From the NCBI GenBank assembly GCA_020635825.1, contig JACJZA010000017.1, forward strand, positions 1 through 58,323: a stretch of 58,323 nucleotides of DNA, written 5' to 3'. The position numbers and the translations under genes are program-made. This stretch comes from Flavobacteriales bacterium (GTDB lineage: Bacteria; Bacteroidota; Bacteroidia; Flavobacteriales_E; Vicingaceae). The notes below the pieces were generated by a model. It made no database searches. It was not told the origin of the DNA and saw only the letters and a list, made by a program, of their open reading frames with translations. How positions within the stretch are numbered: position 1 is the stretch's first letter; each line of letters opens with the position of its first letter. This document shows positions 43,450 through 52,393 of the stretch, in pieces.

Positions 43450-46400
43450 CCGATTTGATTCCTTTTTTAAATAAATCACTAAACTTATCAAACTCTTTTC
43501 TGTAAAACAATCCTATTCCTTGTGTATAATTACTACTGGTTCTCTCCAAATAAGATTGATTAGATAAATTAAATGCTTTTACTCTTAATTTACCATCTTC
43601 GGTAATTTTATATTCCATCGAGAAATCTCCAATTAAGTTATTAGTATTCTGCGATTCTGTACTAACTTCTTTATTACCTGATACACCAAAGTTTCCATCT
43701 AAAATTAATCTATCATTAAATATTTGGGTAGAAAGTGCTAACTGCACCTCATCCCCAGAGATTTCATCACCTGGACGATAATTAAATCCGATATCAAAAT
43801 CATTACTAATTTTTGAGAGCCAATTACTCAATTGGTTAGACATCAACTCAAAAGAAGTAGTTCCAGCAACATTTCCATATCCCCCACCTGTTGCTCCTTG
43901 CCCAGAAGGAGCTATAAATTGATTGAGAACCAATAAAGAGAACACTTGTTTATTCAATTCTTGAATGTTTTCTTGTTGATCGCTTACATATAAAATACTT
44001 TTCACTTTGTTTCTAGTCGTTTCATCAGCAGTTGGAAGGTCAATATCAAAAGCAATATCAGGTTTTAACATCGATTTGGTCATGATTAGTTTTAAGTTAA
44101 CCGGGGTTCTTTTTTTGTAAACCGATGCGCTCGCACTATCTTCAGTGGAAGCCAATAATTCATATAACCTTGCCCTTAAACGATAAACTGCCGTTAAATC
44201 CAATTGTGCATCGTAAGGGTCTCCATTCCAAACAATCTTTCCTCCTTCTTCCAAATCAAATCGCTTATTGATGATATTTTGCAGCGTAAACAAATAATCC
44301 CCATCCTTTATTTTATAATCTCCATAGATATTAAAATCTCCTTGTTGATTGATAATAAAACTTAAATCACCCTCTCCTTTCGCCTTCATTACATCTCCTA
44401 TTTGCTCATCAAAAACTAAGCGAACCTCTGCATCTGGAGTGGCTTCTAAATCAAAATTCATCAATATGTTGGATAAGTCAATTTCTTCTTCTTGTTCTAT
44501 TTGAGTAGTATCCTTATTGATAAATTCTATAAAATTGTTTTCGGTTATCTCTTCATTATCATCTAAAGGAATACTGATAATGGTTCCTTTCTCTGTTTTT
44601 ACATCTAAATCTATATTCAATTGATTATTGTATCCACCAACATTGACCAATCCTGATAAAAAAGCTTTTCCATAATACAAATTATTATCTTTTTCAGTGG
44701 TATTCATTGCCAAAAACTCTTTTGCATCCATACCTATATCGAAACTAAAATTCTTGTACCATTCATGAAATATAGTACCATTGGTATAAGCTCTATTTCT
44801 TCCTGTTGCATCAAAAAACAATACATTATCAAAACTTATCATATCAGGAACAATATTGATACGACAAGATGGGGTTGAAAAATTGGTTTTTAAATAATTG
44901 ACTTCAAAACTTGTTTTTTGTAATTGGATATAACCATTTACAACAGGTTGTGTTGGTATACCATTAATAGTTACTTCAGCACTAGCAATTCCTCTTAAAT
45001 TGGAAACATATGCCTGAGTATATGAGCTGATAATTTGTAAATCTGTTCGCTGTAATTGAACCATTAAATCCAAGCTTTCTTCTTCTTTAAATGGAAAATA
45101 ATTCCCCTTAAAAATAATAGTTGGAATATGTCCTTTGTAAAAACTACCATCAACGAATAATTTTTTTTCATTGGTACTCCAAGCCGATTTAACTTCTCCA
45201 TCGCCAATATTGGTTTCATTTAAAATGAGTTTATTAAAATTCAAATCAGATGTGAAAATAAACTCTTCATTTTCTTTTTTAACGGAAGCAACTCCATTTA
45301 CTAATCCATTAATTTTCAGAACATCATGTGGAATAAATTTTTGAATCATTTTCAAATTAAAATTCTTTAAAGCCACATCAATTTGATCGGTAGGTTTACC
45401 TGACAATTTCCCATCAATTAAAATACTTTGATTTTGAGCAGAAAATCCAAGACTAGACACTGTTAACTGCATAGTATCGGGCTGAAAAAAATGTATTAAA
45501 TTGTTTTCATTAACCGTCCATAATGTATCATCAATATAAATGTTGGTATTATAAAAGTGGATAGTAAAATCGTTATAACCTCTAAAAAAAGTGTTGATAT
45601 GGATATCAGCCTCAGTTCTGGATATACTATCTTGGTTATTCCATTTGATGTGAGTTAAAACAGTATCATTTTGAACAATTGAGCTTGTTTTAAAATTATC
45701 AATGAAAATACTGTCAGTTTGATAAACTTTATCTGCTTCCACATCCAATAACAATGAATCACCCATTGTTTTACCTTCTACAAGTAATTCATTTATTTTA
45801 ATTCCATTTGCATCTACGGTTGGGAAATGTGCATTTAATTTCAATGATTGGTTTTCTGAAAAATAAAACCCTTGAACTGTTGAATTTTCACCTAAACGCA
45901 CACCTTTCAATAACACTTTAGACAATAAGTCGGTATTTAGAATTTCCACATTAAAATCAAAATCGTTTGCTATTTCTACCTGCTTTAGATTTTCATTTTT
46001 AAAAGAAGGAATATACTTAACAAGATTATTAGCACTAGCATCTATTAACTCTTTAAAAGTGTACATTCCTTTAATTTCTCCTTTTAAAACATCAGAATCA
46101 ATGGTTAGTTTTTTGTTATCTGAATTGATTTCTGAGTTTAATAATATCTCTTTCACATAAATTGAATCTATCTTATCCACATAATTCACATCACACAATT
46201 TAATTTCTCCCTTCAAATTATCTATATGATTGCCTTCTAAATCTACTTCCAAATTGGTTCTAAAAATGGTTTTCATTTTTTTAGGTAATTCTATCAAGTT
46301 TAAATTTTCAAGTTTAGCATAATGTACATCAGATGAAAACTTATAAATAGGAAGTTTATGTGAAAAATCTATCAAACCATTGAAATCAAAATCAATATTT

Positions 46401-47938
46401 TTATCTTTAACAGCCAACCATCCATTAAAAATTTTGTTTTCAAAATCTCCTTTAACTTCTACATTATTATAATCATAACTTCTAATTTCTACCTGATTTA
46501 TTTCCCCTTCCATATTGGCTTTTAAATCTTCCAAATCAACACCCTCTCCATCAATTTTTACATCCATGGTAATAGGACCGAACTGTTCAGGTACACCAAA
46601 AAAATGACCTAAGTCAAACTGCCTTGTCTTTACCTGTCCTTTATAAGTTATTTTTTCATTAATAGTTTTCAAAGATAAATCAGTCGACATAGAACCTATC
46701 GAAGTGTGAAAAGTACCATACGCCACAAAATCGTAATAAAATCCGGTCAAATTTCCTTTAAAATGAATATTACCTAACTTCTTAAAATTAGCAGGGAGTT
46801 TTAAAGTATTTCCTTCACAAAAAGGAAAAATGGGCAACTCTGCTAACTTTCGTTCTGAAGTAATTAATTCATCAATATTTAAATGCATAAATGTATTTTC
46901 CATATCAGGTAATCCGGAAATATTTAAATCACCTTTTAAAGAAGTACCTTTATCAAACTCTAAAGCTAACTTTCTACCTTTTAAATTGCTGATTCTTCCT
47001 TTCACCTCTCCGTCAATTTTTACCGATTTATTGATACAATCAAGTGCAGGGACAAAATGACAGATATCTGAAAAATTTACTTCCGATTTTTCGAAGTAGG
47101 ATTTAATATTTACTTTTTCAACAAACTCTGCCATGTCTGCATATTCATTTGTAATAAAAGTTACATTTCCATTTATATCAGATAAGTTGGTTTTAATATG
47201 AAGATTTTGAGTAATAATCCCTTTTGGGGAAATGTTAAATTCTGTTGTTAGATTTTTTAAATCAAAACCTGATTTTTCAACTAATGACAATTCATTAATA
47301 TTACAGTTAATACCTTCAGGAATAAACTCAATATCAGATGTTTTCAAATTTAAATTTCGAACACCAATATGCTGGTAATCTACCTGTCCAACTAATGGTT
47401 CTGCATGTTCATTATTATAATTAAATCTTCCTTTTTCTATTTCCACATTATTAAGTCCAAATTCCCATTTACTGGAAGTTGTATCAGTAGATTTAAAATG
47501 GTCGATGATAAAAGCTAAATTTAATGTGGTATCTTGTTTATATTTTTTAAGGTTGAAATAAACATCTTTCAAATTCACATCATCAACAATAATTTTTTTC
47601 TCTTTAAATGAAAATTGTTTAACTCCTACATTTAGTTCATTAATAAAAGCCAATGTATCCTGATGAAGATCTTCTACATATAGTTTATTTAAAGTAACTC
47701 CGTTAAAAAATGAAACTTTTACCGATTCAATAGTAATAGTGGTGTGCAGTTTTTTGGCAAGACTTTTTAAATATTGTTGTATAAGGTAAGTTTGAAAACC
47801 AGTGCTTTTAGTTACAGAAATCCCCAAACTAACCAACAACAGTAGAATTACTGCCAAGCTAACCCTTATTATTCTTCTTTTTTTGATAATTTTGACCTTG
47901 CTTAAACCTAACAAAAATACATTTAATGCCGCAATCAT
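43439..47938 (-). CDS. tamB: TamB-domain translocation/assembly protein
   Basis: About 1,499 residues. TamB-like proteins span the periplasm as a long beta-rich groove and carry lipids or help outer-membrane proteins fold. A basic stretch (KIIKKRRIIR) and one transmembrane helix (about 25-45) anchor it. The middle is AsmA-like and the C-terminal DUF490 domain fills about 1,050-1,490, ending with FSMEYKITEDGKLRVKAFN and a barrel-like tail. The start is uncertain: the ATG at 47938 overlaps divergent tsaD by 13 nt, the TTG at 47914 avoids that, and a promoter-like element at 47912-47941 would favour an even later one. The HD gene follows with an 11-nt overlap. Confidence 0.9.
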   Translation of the reverse strand: MIAALNVFLLGLSKVKIIKKRRIIRVSLAVILLLLVSLGISVTKSTGFQTYLIQQYLKSLAKKLHTTITIESVKVSFFNGVTLNKLYVEDLHQDTLAFINELNVGVKQFSFKEKKIIVDDVNLKDVYFNLKKYKQDTTLNLAFIIDHFKSTDTTSSKWEFGLNNVEIEKGRFNYNNEHAEPLVGQVDYQHIGVRNLNLKTSDIEFIPEGINCNINELSLVEKSGFDLKNLTTEFNISPKGIITQNLHIKTNLSDINGNVTFITNEYADMAEFVEKVNIKSYFEKSEVNFSDICHFVPALDCINKSVKIDGEVKGRISNLKGRKLALEFDKGTSLKGDLNISGLPDMENTFMHLNIDELITSERKLAELPIFPFCEGNTLKLPANFKKLGNIHFKGNLTGFYYDFVAYGTFHTSIGSMSTDLSLKTINEKITYKGQVKTRQFDLGHFFGVPEQFGPITMDVKIDGEGVDLEDLKANMEGEINQVEIRSYDYNNVEVKGDFENKIFNGWLAVKDKNIDFDFNGLIDFSHKLPIYKFSSDVHYAKLENLNLIELPKKMKTIFRTNLEVDLEGNHIDNLKGEIKLCDVNYVDKIDSIYVKEILLNSEINSDNKKLTIDSDVLKGEIKGMYTFKELIDASANNLVKYIPSFKNENLKQVEIANDFDFNVEILNTDLLSKVLLKGVRLGENSTVQGFYFSENQSLKLNAHFPTVDANGIKINELLVEGKTMGDSLLLDVEADKVYQTDSIFIDNFKTSSIVQNDTVLTHIKWNNQDSISRTEADIHINTFFRGYNDFTIHFYNTNIYIDDTLWTVNENNLIHFFQPDTMQLTVSSLGFSAQNQSILIDGKLSGKPTDQIDVALKNFNLKMIQKFIPHDVLKINGLVNGVASVKKENEEFIFTSDLNFNKLILNETNIGDGEVKSAWSTNEKKLFVDGSFYKGHIPTIIFKGNYFPFKEEESLDLMVQLQRTDLQIISSYTQAYVSNLRGIASAEVTINGIPTQPVVNGYIQLQKTSFEVNYLKTNFSTPSCRINIVPDMISFDNVLFFDATGRNRAYTNGTIFHEWYKNFSFDIGMDAKEFLAMNTTEKDNNLYYGKAFLSGLVNVGGYNNQLNIDLDVKTEKGTIISIPLDDNEEITENNFIEFINKDTTQIEQEEEIDLSNILMNFDLEATPDAEVRLVFDEQIGDVMKAKGEGDLSFIINQQGDFNIYGDYKIKDGDYLFTLQNIINKRFDLEEGGKIVWNGDPYDAQLDLTAVYRLRARLYELLASTEDSASASVYKKRTPVNLKLIMTKSMLKPDIAFDIDLPTADETTRNKVKSILYVSDQQENIQELNKQVFSLLVLNQFIAPSGQGATGGGYGNVAGTTSFELMSNQLSNWLSKISNDFDIGFNYRPGDEISGDEVQLALSTQIFNDRLILDGNFGVSGNKEVSTESQNTNNLIGDFSMEYKITEDGKLRVKAFNLSNQSYLERTSSNYTQGIGLFYRKEFDKFSDLFKKGIKSDGK

Positions 47939-47941
47939 CAA
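47912..47941 (-). promoter_or_regulatory. Candidate tamB promoter inside the tsaD 5' end
   Basis: TTG (47941-47939) and TATTTTTG (47919-47912) on the minus strand are 19 nt apart, the standard Bacteroidota spacing. The -33 triplet is within tsaD codons 5-6. A plus-strand TAATTTTG at 47887-47894, inside tamB, could serve tsaD. Confidence 0.45.
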
Positions 47942-48948
47942 CTATTATTTTAGGAATAGAATCCTCATGCGATGATACTGCTGCTGCTATTATTAAAGAC
48001 GGCAAAATTCTAGCCAATATTATAGCCAATCAAGATATCCACAAGGCATACGGTGGAGTTGTACCTGAATTAGCTTCAAGAGCTCATCAACAAAACATTG
48101 TGCCTGTAGTAGAAGCTGCTATTAAAAAAGCAGGAATAACTAAAGAAGAAATTAGAGCTGTTGCATTTACCAATGGCCCTGGACTATTAGGGTCACTTAT
48201 TGTTGGGAGTTCTTTTTCAAAAGCTTTTGCAATGGGATTAAAAATTCCAATTATTGAAGTAAACCACATGCATGGTCATGTATTAGCTCATTTTATTACC
48301 GAAGCTGATGAAACTGCCAATCATCCAAAATTTCCTTTTTTATGTTTAACAGTTAGTGGTGGTCATACACAAATAGTAAAAATTACTGATTATTTTGACA
48401 TGGAAGTAATTGGAGAAACCATTGATGATGCAGCAGGTGAAGCATTTGATAAGGTTTCAAAAATGTTACAACTTCCTTATCCTGGAGGACCGATTTTAGA
48501 TAAAAATGCCCAACAAGGAAATGCAGTTTTTGATTTCCCCCATCCAAAAGTTGAAGGTTTAAATTATAGTTTTAGTGGATTAAAAACCTCTATCCTATAC
48601 TTTTTAAAGAAAGAACTTGAGAAAAACCCATTATTTATAGAAGAAAATATGAATGATATTTGTGCTTCAGTGCAAAAAACCATTGTAGATATTCTTCTAA
48701 TTAACTTGAAAAAAGCAATTCATCAAACCGGGATTAAAGAAATTGCCATTGCAGGTGGCGTATCAGCGAACTCAGAACTTAGAAAACGGTTTTTAGAATT
48801 GGAAAAAGAAGGATGCAAAACCTATATACCAAAATTTGAGTATTGCACCGACAATGCTGCCATGATAGCTATTACCGGATATTACAAATTCTTAAAACAA
48901 GATTTTGCAGATCAAGAGCTAGTTCCTAATGCTAGAATGAAAATTTAA
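47926..48948 (+). CDS. tsaD: tRNA threonylcarbamoyltransferase TsaD
   Basis: 340 residues. TsaD with TsaB and TsaE transfers threonylcarbamoyl to A37 of tRNAs, giving t6A. The opening ILGIESSCDDTAAAII is diagnostic, the metal ligands are H114 and H118 in NHMHGH, and the ATP-site motif TVSGGHTQI follows near 142. The catalytic aspartate lies in CTDNAAMIA. Two small genes follow closely. MtaB at 4154 uses its product. Confidence 0.97.
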   Translation: MPQSSTIILGIESSCDDTAAAIIKDGKILANIIANQDIHKAYGGVVPELASRAHQQNIVPVVEAAIKKAGITKEEIRAVAFTNGPGLLGSLIVGSSFSKAFAMGLKIPIIEVNHMHGHVLAHFITEADETANHPKFPFLCLTVSGGHTQIVKITDYFDMEVIGETIDDAAGEAFDKVSKMLQLPYPGGPILDKNAQQGNAVFDFPHPKVEGLNYSFSGLKTSILYFLKKELEKNPLFIEENMNDICASVQKTIVDILLINLKKAIHQTGIKEIAIAGGVSANSELRKRFLELEKEGCKTYIPKFEYCTDNAAMIAITGYYKFLKQDFADQELVPNARMKI

Positions 48949-48951
48949 ATT

Positions 48952-49458
48952 ATGACACAACAAAAAAGAAGAAAATTTGATTTTATTGTTGCCATAAAAT
49001 ATCTCTTCATATTTATATTTGTTGTAGCTCATTTTCAAATGCTAAGAGGTACCGCGGAAGTAATTCCTGTTTTAATTCCAAGCCTTTCTGAACAAGTTAA
49101 TGCTTCCATAGTTCAAAAATATTCTAGAACACGAAGAAGTAGCAACTCTACATCCAGGTATAGTAATCATACTTCTATTAGTTATTATTTAGAAGCATCA
49201 TTCTATGTAAATGAGCTAAAATATAACAATACTGATTTGGTTTCAGAAGGAATTTATAATCAAGTAAAAATTGGTCATCAAATCAAAATACATTATCTAA
49301 AAAGTTTTCCTCAAGTTGCTTTATTTGAAATCAACAAATCTTATGCAATAAAAAATCACTTTACTTTAGCTTCTATCCTATTGGGAATAGATATTATTGT
49401 GTGGTTAATTTGGAAATGGATTAAAAACTTTAGAAATAAAAACAAAAAAGCTACATGA
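48952..49458 (+). CDS. Small membrane protein, DUF3592-like layout
   Basis: 168 residues. Two transmembrane helices (about 10-32 and 137-155) enclose an exported or lumenal domain with YYLEASFYVNELKYNN and GHQIKIHYLKSFPQVALFE. This N-helix, beta domain, C-helix layout with a YxxxxP pattern resembles DUF3592. A serine/arginine stretch (SRTRRSSNSTSRYSNH, about 58-73) sits in a loop. The gene starts 3 nt after tsaD and overlaps the next by 4 nt. Function unknown. Confidence 0.65.
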   Translation: MTQQKRRKFDFIVAIKYLFIFIFVVAHFQMLRGTAEVIPVLIPSLSEQVNASIVQKYSRTRRSSNSTSRYSNHTSISYYLEASFYVNELKYNNTDLVSEGIYNQVKIGHQIKIHYLKSFPQVALFEINKSYAIKNHFTLASILLGIDIIVWLIWKWIKNFRNKNKKAT

Positions 49459-50069
49459 GCGATTTTAATAAAAAAAATCATTGGGAAAACATTTACAACA
49501 CCAAACAACTAAATGAAGTTAGTTGGTATCAACCTACACCTGAAACTTCGCTTCAGTTTATTCAAAAATTAAAGCTTTCTAAAGATGCTTCAATTATAGA
49601 TGTTGGTGGTGGTGACAGCTTTTTAGTAGATAACTTAATTACATTGGGATATACTAATATTACCGTGTTAGATATATCAGAAAATGCTATTGAACGAGCA
49701 AAAAAAAGATTAGGTGAAAATGCATCTAAAATAGCATGGGTAATAAGTGATATTTGTGATTTTGAACCTTCTAAAAAATATGCTCTATGGCACGACAGAG
49801 CTGCTTTTCACTTTTTAAATCAAAAACAAGAAATTGAAAAATATGCTCAAACTTTACAAAATTCACTCGCAGAAAATGGTCAATTAATCATTGGAACTTT
49901 TTCTAAATCAGGACCACTAAAATGTAGTGGAATTGAGATAACTCAATACAATCCTGAGAACTTAGCATCTGTGTTTAAAGAATTAAACCTAATAGAATGT
50001 CAACAAATTGAGCATCAAACACCATTTGATACTACTCAAAATTTCACTTTTTGTAGATTTTCTAAATAG
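49455..50069 (+). CDS. Class I SAM-dependent methyltransferase
   Basis: 204 residues. Motif I is ASIIDVGGGDSFLVDNL (about 45-61), motif II ends in VLDISENAIERAKKRL and the acidic post-motif is VISDICDF. The N-terminal HWENIYNTKQLNEVSWYQ and HDRAAFHFL patterns place it with small methyltransferases of the Tam/thiopurine-like group; the acceptor is unknown. The 3' end overlaps the convergent MBL gene by 8 nt. Confidence 0.85.
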   Translation: MSDFNKKNHWENIYNTKQLNEVSWYQPTPETSLQFIQKLKLSKDASIIDVGGGDSFLVDNLITLGYTNITVLDISENAIERAKKRLGENASKIAWVISDICDFEPSKKYALWHDRAAFHFLNQKQEIEKYAQTLQNSLAENGQLIIGTFSKSGPLKCSGIEITQYNPENLASVFKELNLIECQQIEHQTPFDTTQNFTFCRFSK

Positions 50070-50823
50070 AAAACGAAAGCCCATCATAGGCTATTTCAAT
50101 AAAGTTAGGCAACTCTTTTTGCACTTCTTCATGTTTACCAAGCAAGTGACTAATATGAGTTAGATATGCTTTTTTAGGCTTTAATTTTTGGAGCAATTCA
50201 ACTGCCTCATCCATTGTAAAATGAGAAAGATGTTCAGTTTTTCTGAGCGCATTTATTACAATTACTTCAGAACCTTTTATTTTTTCTAACTCAGTCTCGT
50301 CTATTTTATTAGCATCAGTAATGTAAGTAAAGTTATCAATACGAAAAGATTTTACTTTCATTTTAAAATGCCAGACATCAATAGGCGTAACTTTCACATC
50401 ATCTATAAAAAAAGAGCTTGAATCAATATCAATTAATTTTAGTTCAGGGACACCAGGATATTTAAACTCATCAAAAGCATAATGAAATTCGCGTTTTAAT
50501 GCATTTTGCACTTGCTGAGTTGCAAATATGGGCATGTCTTTTTTTTGCTTAAAATTAAAGGCACGCACATCATCCAATCCGGCAATATGATCTTTATGTT
50601 CGTGGGTGAATAATACAGCATCTAATTGCTGTACTTTTTCTCTCAACATTTGTTGACGGAAATCAGGTCCTGTGTCAATTACAAATGTTTTTCCTTGAGT
50701 TTCGATTAAGACCGAACTTCTTAATCTTTTATCTTTTTCATCTTTAGATAAACACACATCACAATTACATGCAATTACCGGTACTCCTTGTGAGGTTCCT
50801 GTTCCTAAAAATGTAACTTTCAT
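50062..50823 (-). CDS. MBL-fold metallo-hydrolase, PhnP-like
   Basis: 253 residues. The metal motif HEHKDH is at 74-79, and further ligands lie in DVWHFKM and LTHISH near the end. An N-terminal CNCDVC at 19-24 is the extra zinc-binding loop of the PhnP/lipoate-octanoyl family of phosphodiesterases, next to GTGTSQGVPV. It may hydrolyse a cyclic phosphate or nucleotide ester. It follows the cysteine desulfurase gene after 3 nt. Confidence 0.9.
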   Translation of the reverse strand: MKVTFLGTGTSQGVPVIACNCDVCLSKDEKDKRLRSSVLIETQGKTFVIDTGPDFRQQMLREKVQQLDAVLFTHEHKDHIAGLDDVRAFNFKQKKDMPIFATQQVQNALKREFHYAFDEFKYPGVPELKLIDIDSSSFFIDDVKVTPIDVWHFKMKVKSFRIDNFTYITDANKIDETELEKIKGSEVIVINALRKTEHLSHFTMDEAVELLQKLKPKKAYLTHISHLLGKHEEVQKELPNFIEIAYDGLSFSI

Positions 50824-50826
50824 TAA

Positions 50827-51966
50827 TTAAGCATTTACAGCAAAAAGCTCTTTAATTACCTTAATGGTATAATCAATCTCTTCTTTTGTGTTAAATTTAC
50901 TGAATGAAAAACGAATAGCCGGTTTTGTCATGTCAGCTCCAATCCCTCTCAACACATGAGACCCAACATTACTTCCTGATGAACAAGCACTTCCTCCAGA
51001 TACACAAACCCCTTCAATATCAAAATTATATAGCAGCATTTCATCCATCTCACTATTAGGGAAAGTAACATTCAATACCGTATATAAACTATCCCCTTCA
51101 GGGTCTCCATTAAAACTAATACTCGGTATATTTTCTTTTAACTGCTTAATCATATAGGTTTTTAAACCTTGAACGTGTTTTTGATGAGCATCCAAATCTC
51201 TATAAGCAATTTCCATTGCTTTTGTTAATCCGACAATTCCGTAAATATTTTCAGTTCCTGCACGCATATTTCTTTCTTGTGCTCCCCCGGTAATAATTGG
51301 TTTAATTTGAATATCCTGATTTACAAACAAAAACCCAATGCCCTTAGGACCATGAAATTTGTGAGCAGAACAAGTTAAAAAGTCTATATCTAGTTCACGC
51401 ACATCAAAAGAATAGTGACACATTGTTTGAACTGTATCTGAATGAAAATAGGCTCCATATTGTTTACACAAATCAGCTACTTTTTTCAAAGGAATCCTAT
51501 TACCAATTTCATTATTAGCGTGCATTAATGAAACTAAGGTCGTTCTATCTTTATTCTCAGCTAATAATTGTTCCAATGAATTTAAATCCACATAGCCTTG
51601 AGCATCGTGTTTTACTAAACTTAATTTGATGCCTTGATTTTTTTCAACCACTTCAGCAGTATCAATCACAGCATGATGCTCAATAGGTGAAGTAATAATA
51701 TGATTTACCCCTAAATCTTGAACGGCACTTCTTAAGACCATATTATCAGCCTCTGTACCACCACCAGTAAAAAATATTTCAGCAGGAGCTGCATTAATAA
51801 ATGAAGCTACTTTTTTTCTAGCTTGCTCAATAATTACCCTAGATTCACGTCCAAGAGAATGAATAGAAGATGGATTTCCATAGTTTTTTTCTAAAACCGG
51901 AATCATCGCTTGAACCACTTCCGGGTCTATTGCTGTAGTAGCTGCGTTATCTAAATATACTTTCAT
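50827..51966 (-). CDS. Cysteine desulfurase (NifS/IscS-type)
   Basis: 379 residues. PLP-dependent release of sulfur from cysteine for Fe-S clusters or tRNA thiolation. The Schiff-base lysine is K203 in SAHKFHGPKG and the catalytic cysteine is C328 in SGGSACSSGS, on a short loop as in NifS/IscS rather than in the SufS type. The start MKVYLDNAATTAIDPEVV is standard. Upstream on the same strand lies the four-helix-bundle gene, then glmM; downstream is the PhnP-like gene. Confidence 0.93.
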   Translation of the reverse strand: MKVYLDNAATTAIDPEVVQAMIPVLEKNYGNPSSIHSLGRESRVIIEQARKKVASFINAAPAEIFFTGGGTEADNMVLRSAVQDLGVNHIITSPIEHHAVIDTAEVVEKNQGIKLSLVKHDAQGYVDLNSLEQLLAENKDRTTLVSLMHANNEIGNRIPLKKVADLCKQYGAYFHSDTVQTMCHYSFDVRELDIDFLTCSAHKFHGPKGIGFLFVNQDIQIKPIITGGAQERNMRAGTENIYGIVGLTKAMEIAYRDLDAHQKHVQGLKTYMIKQLKENIPSISFNGDPEGDSLYTVLNVTFPNSEMDEMLLYNFDIEGVCVSGGSACSSGSNVGSHVLRGIGADMTKPAIRFSFSKFNTKEEIDYTIKVIKELFAVNA

Positions 51967-52001
51967 TCTAGTTTCTAGTTACACGTTTCCAGTTAACTGG
52001 G
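51967..52001. repeat. Short CTAG/CCAGTTAACTGG words downstream of the four-helix-bundle gene
   Basis: The gap holds CTAGTTTCTAGTTAC, then GTTTCCAGTTAACTGG, with repeated CTAG and AACTGG-type words. Together with the similar words at 52365-52393 it brackets the four-helix-bundle gene. Confidence 0.45.
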
Positions 52002-52364
52002 TTATTTCCAATTTTCCTCAACGTATTGTATAAATTTATTAATTCTTTTTCCTAAGACATGATAGTTCTCAATCAATTCATCCAAAGGATTTTCCTTAAA
52101 ATGTATTTCACTAATCATTTCTAATTGAGCAATTGTCTCGTCACAAGAAGCTTGAGAATAAGTTAGAAATTTGATGAAATCATTTTTATATCTTTTTCTT
52201 CCAAAACCTTCGGCTATTTGATCTTTGACACTCTTACTTGCTCTTCTAATCTGACTTCCTTGTTCGTAAAGTTCATAACTAGGTAAAGTCAAACTCATCT
52301 CATGGATTTTTATTGCCAACTGATAAGCCGATTGATATATTTCTAAATCTTTATAACTTTTCAT
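52002..52364 (-). CDS. Four-helix-bundle protein (23S rRNA intervening-sequence family)
   Basis: 120 residues from the ATG at 52364; the TTG at 52382 only adds repeat-derived residues. The family signature is visible: MKSYKDLEIYQSAYQLAIK, then SQIRRASKSVKDQIAEGFGR and FLTYSQASCDETIAQLEM. Members form pentameric bundles and occur both inside 23S rRNA intervening sequences and as stand-alone genes at variable loci. Here it splits the glmM-cysteine desulfurase unit and is bordered by short repeated words, as expected for a mobile cassette. Its cellular function is unknown. Confidence 0.88.
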   Translation of the reverse strand: MKSYKDLEIYQSAYQLAIKIHEMSLTLPSYELYEQGSQIRRASKSVKDQIAEGFGRKRYKNDFIKFLTYSQASCDETIAQLEMISEIHFKENPLDELIENYHVLGKRINKFIQYVEENWK

Positions 52365-52393
52365 TTCACTAGTAACTTGCAACCAGCAACTAA
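52365..52393. repeat. Short ACTAGTAACTTGCAACCAGCAACTA words upstream of the four-helix-bundle gene
   Basis: The 29-nt gap reads as a chain of near-identical 7-8-nt words (TAACTTGC, AACCAGC, AACTAA) related to those on the other side of the gene. Confidence 0.4.
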
